10,276 nt of DNA. It comes from Candidatus Latescibacterota bacterium. Lineage in GTDB: Bacteria; Latescibacterota; MVCY01. A program made the position numbers and the translations under genes. Location of the stretch: the NCBI GenBank assembly GCA_030629295.1, contig DAOVPH010000042.1, positions 1 through 10,276 of the forward strand, read 5' to 3'. Numbering within the stretch: position 1 is the first letter of the stretch; every line of letters starts with the position of its first letter. This document shows positions 7,003 through 10,276 of this stretch, piece by piece. The notes under the pieces are model-generated. The model was given only the letters and a program-made list of their open reading frames with translations. It was not told the origin of the DNA and searched no databases.

Positions 7003-7446
7003 ATGAAATATTCACAGGCTAAACTGGGACGTACCTTTATTATCCGGCTTGAGGACGGGGATGTTATTCATGAGGAGATTGAAAAGTTTGCCCGTGATCA
7101 GTCCATTAATGCCGCCGCTCTAATCATTACCGGAGGGGCTGACGAAGGCAGTAAACTTGTGGTGGGACCTGAACAGGGACGGACAAAACCAATCTTGCCT
7201 ATGGAGCATATCCTGGATAATGTGCATGAGATAGCAGGCACAGGAACGATTTTCCCGGACGAGAAAGGCAATCCCGTGCTGCATATGCACGTAGCCTGCG
7301 GTAGAAATACATCCACGGTAACTGGTTGCGTCCGCAAAGGGGTAAAGGCATGGCATATCATGGAGATTATACTTCTTGAGCTGGTTGATACTACTGGAGT
7401 TCGCCGTTTAGAACCTGAAACAGGATTTAACCTGCTTGAACCATAG
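7003..7446 (+). CDS. PPC/DUF296 domain protein (PD1-like)
   Basis: A 147-residue soluble protein made up of one PPC domain, known as DUF296. Family marks seen are the opening KLGRTFIIRLEDGDVIHEEI, the TGGADEGSKL turn at 43-52, and the conserved histidine pair in LHMHVACGR (H94 and H96), followed by TGCVRKGVKAWHIMEIILLEL. Bacterial and archaeal PPC proteins of this length form trimers, and the histidines can bind metal; the plant relatives also carry AT-hook DNA-binding motifs, which are absent here. Earlier annotations as DNA-binding are therefore not well supported for this form. It has its own promoter and a long leader, and copies of one repeat flank it on both sides, so it is probably a unit separate from the peptide cluster. 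Its biochemical role is unknown. Confidence 0.85.
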   Translation: MKYSQAKLGRTFIIRLEDGDVIHEEIEKFARDQSINAAALIITGGADEGSKLVVGPEQGRTKPILPMEHILDNVHEIAGTGTIFPDEKGNPVLHMHVACGRNTSTVTGCVRKGVKAWHIMEIILLELVDTTGVRRLEPETGFNLLEP

Positions 7447-7454
7447 GAGATTAT

Positions 7455-7590
7455 CCCCGGCTCGATGTGGATGTTATCATCCACAACTACCATAACAATT
7501 CACGGAGGTGACTGAGCTGAAGTATCTGTCTAGGATACCTTGAAGGTAACATCTTGCATTTGGAAACCCTTGATTCAGGTCTCTTAACTG
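7455..7590 (+). ncRNA. Repeat copy B: candidate structured RNA
   Basis: Second copy of the element at 6824-6962, beginning nine bases after the PPC stop codon. The closing stem is CGGCTC (7458-7463) with GAGCTG (7514-7519), where copy A has A-U and this has G-U. The hairpin GTGGATG-TTAT-CATCCAC at 7467-7484 has U-A where copy A has U-G. TACC-TTGAA-GGTA at 7536-7548 has U-A and A-U where copy A has U-G and G-U. No intact gene follows it, so it may be the leftover leader of a deleted second gene. Confidence 0.45.
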
Positions 7591-7740
7591 CCAGGAAGTT
7601 TAACCCATCCATTTTTCATCCTTAGCTTTAGCTCTGCCAAGCCATCATCAGTCTGCTGATTACATCCCTGTGGACGATAACATCTACGAGGAACTTAGGA
7701 AAAGAGATTCGAACTAACTACGTGTGAATACGCCTACATC
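7591..7740. other. Intergenic stretch without recognisable content
   Basis: Nothing convincing was found between repeat copy B and the Fic remnant. One reading frame is open from 7699 into the Fic remnant and might hold a further piece of the broken gene, but I see no recognisable motif in it. Confidence 0.4.
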
Positions 7741-8090
7741 GAAAGACCACTCTTTGGTAAGCTGGCCACTCTGGGTTGCGGGAGCTGAATGCGTTTTCAT
7801 TGATCGTACCAGATGTCGATTTGCTTATTCAGAGGCACATTTTCAAGGAGGCAAACACATCCAGCCGGATCGAGGGAACGTAGACGCAGATGGACGAGGC
7901 GTTCCGTTCCAGAGAGCAGATCGATCCCGAAAGGCGGGACGACTGGGAAGAAGTTCAGAATTACGTCAAGGCGATGAATCTGGCCATCGATGAGTTACAG
8001 ACGCTGCCGTTGTCGAACCGTCTACTGAGGAAAACGCATGAGGTTCTGCTCTCGGGAGTGCGTGGTGAGGAAAAGGGGCAATCAAAATGA
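7741..8090 (+). pseudogene. Fic-family protein, N-terminal remnant
   Basis: In the frame open from 7761 the sequence reads ELNAFSLIVPDVDLLIQRH, then HIFKEANTSSRIEGT, an amber stop at 7881-7883, then TQMDEAF and, further on, VQNYVKAMNLAIDELQTLPL and VLLSGVRGEEKG. This is the helical N-terminal domain of Fic proteins: SSRIEGT is the family's conserved inhibitory-type motif and SGVRG precedes the catalytic domain. Upstream, LFGKLATLG fits the same protein but in another frame, so a shift of about four bases near 7778 is likely. The catalytic motif HPFxxGNGR is absent and the frame ends at 8090. The gene once encoded an AMP-transferring or related enzyme and is now dead. A short ORF from ATG 7890 could still be translated but should have no enzymatic function. 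Confidence 0.8.
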
Positions 8091-8280
8091 GGAGGGGTTG
8101 CTTCGCTCGGCCGTTCTGAAGCTCGCACCAGAAATACAGAAAAAACTCATTGCACTTCAAAACTAGAAAGCAAGCCGATACTTCTCCAAACGCCGATTAG
8201 GACTGCTTCTGACAATAAAAAGTCTGCGCAAGCAGATAAGAGAATTCCATAAAATGAAAGAGCACATGCAGTGGGAATAA
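8083..8280 (+). pseudogene. C-terminal remnant of an HTH/ParB-like protein (tentative)
   Basis: One frame reads VLKLAPEIQKKLIALQN, an amber stop at 8164-8166, then KASRYFSKRRLGLLLTIKSL and ends with QWE at a TAA (8278-8280). The pattern of PEIQ, a leucine-rich helix, then FSKRRL recalls the tail of small ParB/HTH-like proteins often found beside site-specific recombinases. This comes from memory of the pattern, not a search. The fragment begins almost where the Fic remnant ends, so the two broken genes appear to have been joined by a deletion. No start codon or DNA-binding portion remains. Confidence 0.35.
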
Positions 8281-8288
8281 ACGAACCG

Positions 8289-8637
8289 TTAACTCCAGCT
8301 CCCTGATTTAGCAATCCATGATTTATCCATTATAGTTCTTTCTTTGATTGAGAGCAGGATCGGCCTCAAAAATGCAGTTATTCTCTTCACTACTTCCTTA
8401 AATTCCTGGTTTACATCTTGAAGTCGTGATTTACGGAGAAAAGCGATCCACTGCTTTTGCCTTCCCTCATCCTCTTAATACAAAACGATCAGAAAATTCG
8501 GAAATTGCTAAACGACAGAGAAATCTTTCTTGAAGGTATCGTAAAAGAAGGGCATCAAAATCTGTCTCTTCCGCTCTCGCAATATTCATAAGCTTCGCCC
8601 TTATTGAAGCGGCTTTATTTTTAACTTCTCTCTTCAT
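8289..8637 (-). pseudogene. abiEii: AbiEii toxin, internally deleted
   Basis: From ATG at 8637 (reading leftwards) the first 56 codons give MKREVKNKAASIRAKL and, later, DFDALLLRYLQERFLCRL, the characteristic start of AbiEii-type nucleotidyltransferase toxins, ending at FVLRG and a TGA at 8467-8469. In another frame the sequence immediately continues as RQKQWIAFLRKSRL, then FKEVVKRITAFLRP, to a TAA at 8289-8291, which is the family's C-terminal end. The central region, including the nucleotidyltransferase GSxxxxD motif, is missing; full-length members are roughly 250-300 residues, so well over 100 codons have been lost. The gene starts 20 bases after the AbiEi stop, the normal order for this operon. 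The toxin cannot be active. Confidence 0.85.
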
Positions 8638-8657
8638 GTCTATTCCGCAAGTGGCTC

Positions 8658-9260
8658 CTAAACCAGAGCATTAAGCCAAGTTTGTAGGAGGGGTCTAACT
8701 CGGCAGATTTCGGCGTATTCGAGTAGTTTCTCCAGATTGCGGTCTTTGCACTTAAGATACTCAGATAGTCCTTCTTTGGCTATATCAAGCCCCAGTTTAT
8801 TACGGTAGCGAAAACAATCGCATATAGTTTTTTCTGGAGAATAGATACGAACTTTATGTCCCTTAATTTTTACCTCGTCGATACCAGATTCAAATTGTTT
8901 TCTTGAAAAATGATAGAATTCAACAGGTGGGTATTCAATTTTCGGTCTCCTTGAACCGCGACAGATAGCCATAGATATAACTGAGGGACTGAAGGTGGTC
9001 AGTTCATAATAAGACAGCGCCGAAAGCAGACAGATAACTCCCTCTGGAACAGCACGAGCAAGATCGATAAAACCTTGATTTGAAATCAGAGGAATCTCAG
9101 ACAGTCTGTAGAGTCCTCTTTTTACCCGTATTATCTGTTCCTCATCCCGTGCTCTTTTTATATCACGACGGTGAATGCCTGCCGCTATAATATCTTTTGT
9201 TCTAGCAAAGCCCTTACGGGTTCTGAAAACTTCATATATTCTTTCATCTTTCTTGTTCAT
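8658..9260 (-). CDS. abiEi: AbiEi-family antitoxin / autoregulator
   Basis: A 200-residue protein starting at the ATG at 9260, with AAGGAGG (9267-9273 on the other strand) six bases before it; a longer reading from 9449 has no such site and would run through the promoter. The N-terminal 55 residues form a winged helix ending in RVKRGLYRL, the wing typical of AbiEi antitoxins. The C-terminal domain has LLSALSYYELTT and SPEKTICDCFRYRNKLG, both conserved in COG5340-type proteins. AbiEi normally represses its own operon and counters the AbiEii nucleotidyltransferase in type IV toxin-antitoxin and phage abortive infection systems. Here the toxin gene that follows is broken, so this is an orphan antitoxin that may persist as a repressor or as protection against AbiEii toxins elsewhere. 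Confidence 0.88.
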   Translation of the reverse strand: MNKKDERIYEVFRTRKGFARTKDIIAAGIHRRDIKRARDEEQIIRVKRGLYRLSEIPLISNQGFIDLARAVPEGVICLLSALSYYELTTFSPSVISMAICRGSRRPKIEYPPVEFYHFSRKQFESGIDEVKIKGHKVRIYSPEKTICDCFRYRNKLGLDIAKEGLSEYLKCKDRNLEKLLEYAEICRVRPLLQTWLNALV

Positions 9261-9266
9261 AAGAGG

Positions 9267-9273
9267 CCTCCTT
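9267..9273 (-). promoter_or_regulatory. Ribosome binding site of abiEi
   Basis: AAGGAGG on the minus strand, six bases before the ATG at 9260. It fixes the antitoxin start. Confidence 0.8.
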
Positions 9274-9319
9274 GGACAAATCTGTATACACATTATAATA
9301 AATGTAGACGGTTTTGTCC
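9274..9319. promoter_or_regulatory. Candidate AbiEi operator (inverted repeat)
   Basis: The arms at 9274-9294 and 9301-9319 are imperfect inverted copies: both begin GGACAAA when read inwards and end ACATT, with a two-base length difference between. They cover the -10 and -35 boxes of the abiEi promoter. AbiEi proteins are known to repress by binding paired inverted repeats at their promoter, so this is the expected site. Confidence 0.6.
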
Positions 9320-9320
9320 A
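9292..9320 (-). promoter_or_regulatory. Sigma-70 promoter of abiEi
   Basis: Read on the minus strand, TGGACA (9320-9315) and a perfect TATAAT (9297-9292) are 17 bases apart. Transcription would begin near 9285, leaving a leader of about 25 bases. Confidence 0.8.
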
Positions 9321-9545
9321 GAAGTTTTTCAGAAATTTTCCCCCCAAAATTTGGAAGGCTGTTTTTTCCGATAAAGGACAACAGCTTTCAAAGGGGACGC
9401 CTCCGAAACCTTCTGCTAATAATAAACCAAGGCAGAAGCTCTCTCCCACAAAGCAGATCCTAAAGCTGTGAGAGAGTTCTTCTAGGCTCGACCTGTTTGG
9501 TTCTCAGTGCCCCTTAGAAAAACCTTTGCCTTATCTATGTGCCCA
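9320..9545. other. Intergenic stretch with two weak hairpins
   Basis: No gene is supported here. AAATTTT and AAAATTT flank six C at 9333-9352. A longer imperfect hairpin (CTCTCT, two unpaired C, CACA against TGTGAGAGAG) lies at 9439-9476. Neither is followed by a run of T, so neither is called as a terminator. Confidence 0.5.
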
Positions 9546-9782
9546 ATGAGCATCCTCAAAGCAGAGTACAGAACAAAGTCAGGGCAATTGATCCAAGTCC
9601 GTTATGGTGATTTGACCCAGGAAGAGACGGATGCGGTTGTGAACGCCGCCAACTCACGCCTGGCGCACGGCGCGATGGTTGCGGAGATTCTGGAGGAGTA
9701 CAAGGGACTTGCGCTGGAAGATATTCAGGCGTGTTTGTTGTTCGCCACAAAATCGTTAGACATCAACCAGAAAAGCCGATGA
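9546..9782 (+). pseudogene. Chimeric ORF: macro-domain start joined to DUF433 end
   Basis: From ATG 9546 the first 40 or so codons (KSGQLIQVRYGDLTQEETDA, then VVNAANSRLAHG) are the beginning of a macro domain, with the ADP-ribose-binding VNAANS loop. At HGAMVAEI the sequence switches to the end of a DUF433 antitoxin: VAEILEEYKGLALEDIQACL, then LFATKSLD. Neither domain is complete. The macro domain normally needs about 150 residues more, and DUF433 lacks its N-terminal DNA-binding part. The join falls where the macro HGGGVAGAI motif and the DUF433 GxxVAEILEEY motif look alike, so a deletion between two genes at a short similarity is likely. The frame is open and ends in an ATGA overlap with the methyltransferase, so it may still be translated; activity is doubtful. 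No good ribosome binding site is seen, and an upstream GTG at 9507 is less likely. Confidence 0.7.
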
Positions 9783-10276
9783 ACGAAATGCACGAAGCCA
9801 ATCGTAAGGGGTGGGATGCCGCTGCGCAGGCGGGGCTTGGTCAGGTGGATCGCACGAAGGACTGGCGAGAGTGCCACCGCGATGCCTCACTGGTGTTCAA
9901 TGAGCATGAACTCAAGTGGCTTAGGGATGTCTGCGGCAAGCAAGTCTGCGTTCTGGGAAGCGGCGACAACTTTGCCGTTTTCGCCCTTGCTAGCCTTGGT
10001 GCCAATGTGACGTCTGTGGATATTTCGCAAGAACAACTGAACATTGCAACGAAACGGGCATCTGATTTGGGGTTAGCCATCGAGTTCGTCCGGGCCGATG
10101 TCACTGATCTGTCCGCTTTGGCCAGCGATGTCTTTGACGTTGTTTACACTGGTGGGCACGTTGCCATCTGGGTATCTGACTTGTGGCAGTACTACCGTGA
10201 GGCAGCCCGTGTTCTGAAACCGGGTGGGTTGTTCATTGTAAACGAGTATCACCCTTTCCGAAGAATCTGGAAGGAG
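9779..10276 (+). CDS. Class I SAM-dependent methyltransferase (3'-partial)
   Basis: An open frame of 166 codons from ATG 9779 to the window end, with no stop. VCVLGSGDNFAVFALASLGA (residues 56-75) is motif I, the glycine-rich S-adenosylmethionine loop, and D81 in TSVDIS is the acidic residue that binds the ribose hydroxyls. FVRADVTDLS gives the motif II region, FDVVYTGGHVAIW the substrate-side loop, and AARVLKPGGLFIVNEYHPF the post-motif region of UbiE/COQ5-like enzymes. The N-terminus with NRKGWDAAAQ, then DWRECHRDAS, resembles small-molecule methyltransferases of the Methyltransf_11 group. It overlaps the chimeric ORF by four bases (ATGA), but since that ORF is a rearrangement product the coupling may be recent. 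The substrate is not known. Confidence 0.88.
   Translation, partial: MNEMHEANRKGWDAAAQAGLGQVDRTKDWRECHRDASLVFNEHELKWLRDVCGKQVCVLGSGDNFAVFALASLGANVTSVDISQEQLNIATKRASDLGLAIEFVRADVTDLSALASDVFDVVYTGGHVAIWVSDLWQYYREAARVLKPGGLFIVNEYHPFRRIWKE

Noticed and set aside
7724..7993. An 89-codon plus-strand frame over the Fic remnant.
   Set aside because: It lies in a different frame from the recognisable Fic sequence, and its translation has no family features.
9261..9449. N-terminal extension of AbiEi to an ATG at 9449.
   Set aside because: The extension crosses the TATAAT promoter, the operator and the AAGGAGG site, and has no family resemblance.
9439..9476. Imperfect hairpin considered as a rho-independent terminator.
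   Set aside because: It has a two-base bulge, a loop of about 16 bases and no following T run on either strand.

Overview
This window looks like a chromosomal segment from an uncultured, probably anaerobic, free-living bacterium. The sequence alone does not fix the phylum. Dispersed palindromic repeats of the types seen here (a TGTCATTGCGAG...CTCGCAATGACA element and a GTAGAGACG...CGTCTCTAC element) are typical of Chloroflexi, Deltaproteobacteria and several candidate phyla. Base composition is moderate, the genetic code is standard, and two genes appear to start with TTG.

Positions 1-6702 hold one plus-strand cluster: an ABC-2 type permease (possibly cut by the window edge), its ATPase, a fused ABC exporter, a short HlyD-like adaptor, a 42-codon signal-peptide ORF coupled to it, a subtilisin-like protease fused to a DUF1611-like P-loop domain, and a small acyl-carrier-like protein. 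Protease, P-loop protein, carrier protein and exporters together resemble a peptide-maturation and export locus, most like the clostridial CLI_3235-type peptide maturation systems. No precursor peptide or modifying enzyme is visible, so these would have to lie upstream of position 1. Two repeat-derived insertions interrupt the cluster: a repeat half-copy forms the tail of the 42-codon ORF, and an 18-bp inverted-repeat element supplies the apparent N-terminus of the protease.

Positions 6703-7600 hold a consensus-like sigma-70 promoter, a long leader and a PPC/DUF296 gene. A region of about 137 bp in the leader recurs just after the gene. Several predicted stems survive the differences between the copies, so this may be an undescribed structured RNA or leader element.

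Positions 7600-10276 are an accessory region rich in gene remains. It holds the N-terminal part of a Fic protein with a stop and a frameshift, the tail of another protein, an AbiE toxin-antitoxin locus on the minus strand (intact AbiEi, its promoter and likely operator, and an AbiEii toxin missing its centre), a chimeric ORF joining the start of a macro domain to the end of a DUF433 antitoxin, and a SAM-dependent methyltransferase running off the right edge. The pattern is one of repeated deletion in a defence and toxin-antitoxin island.
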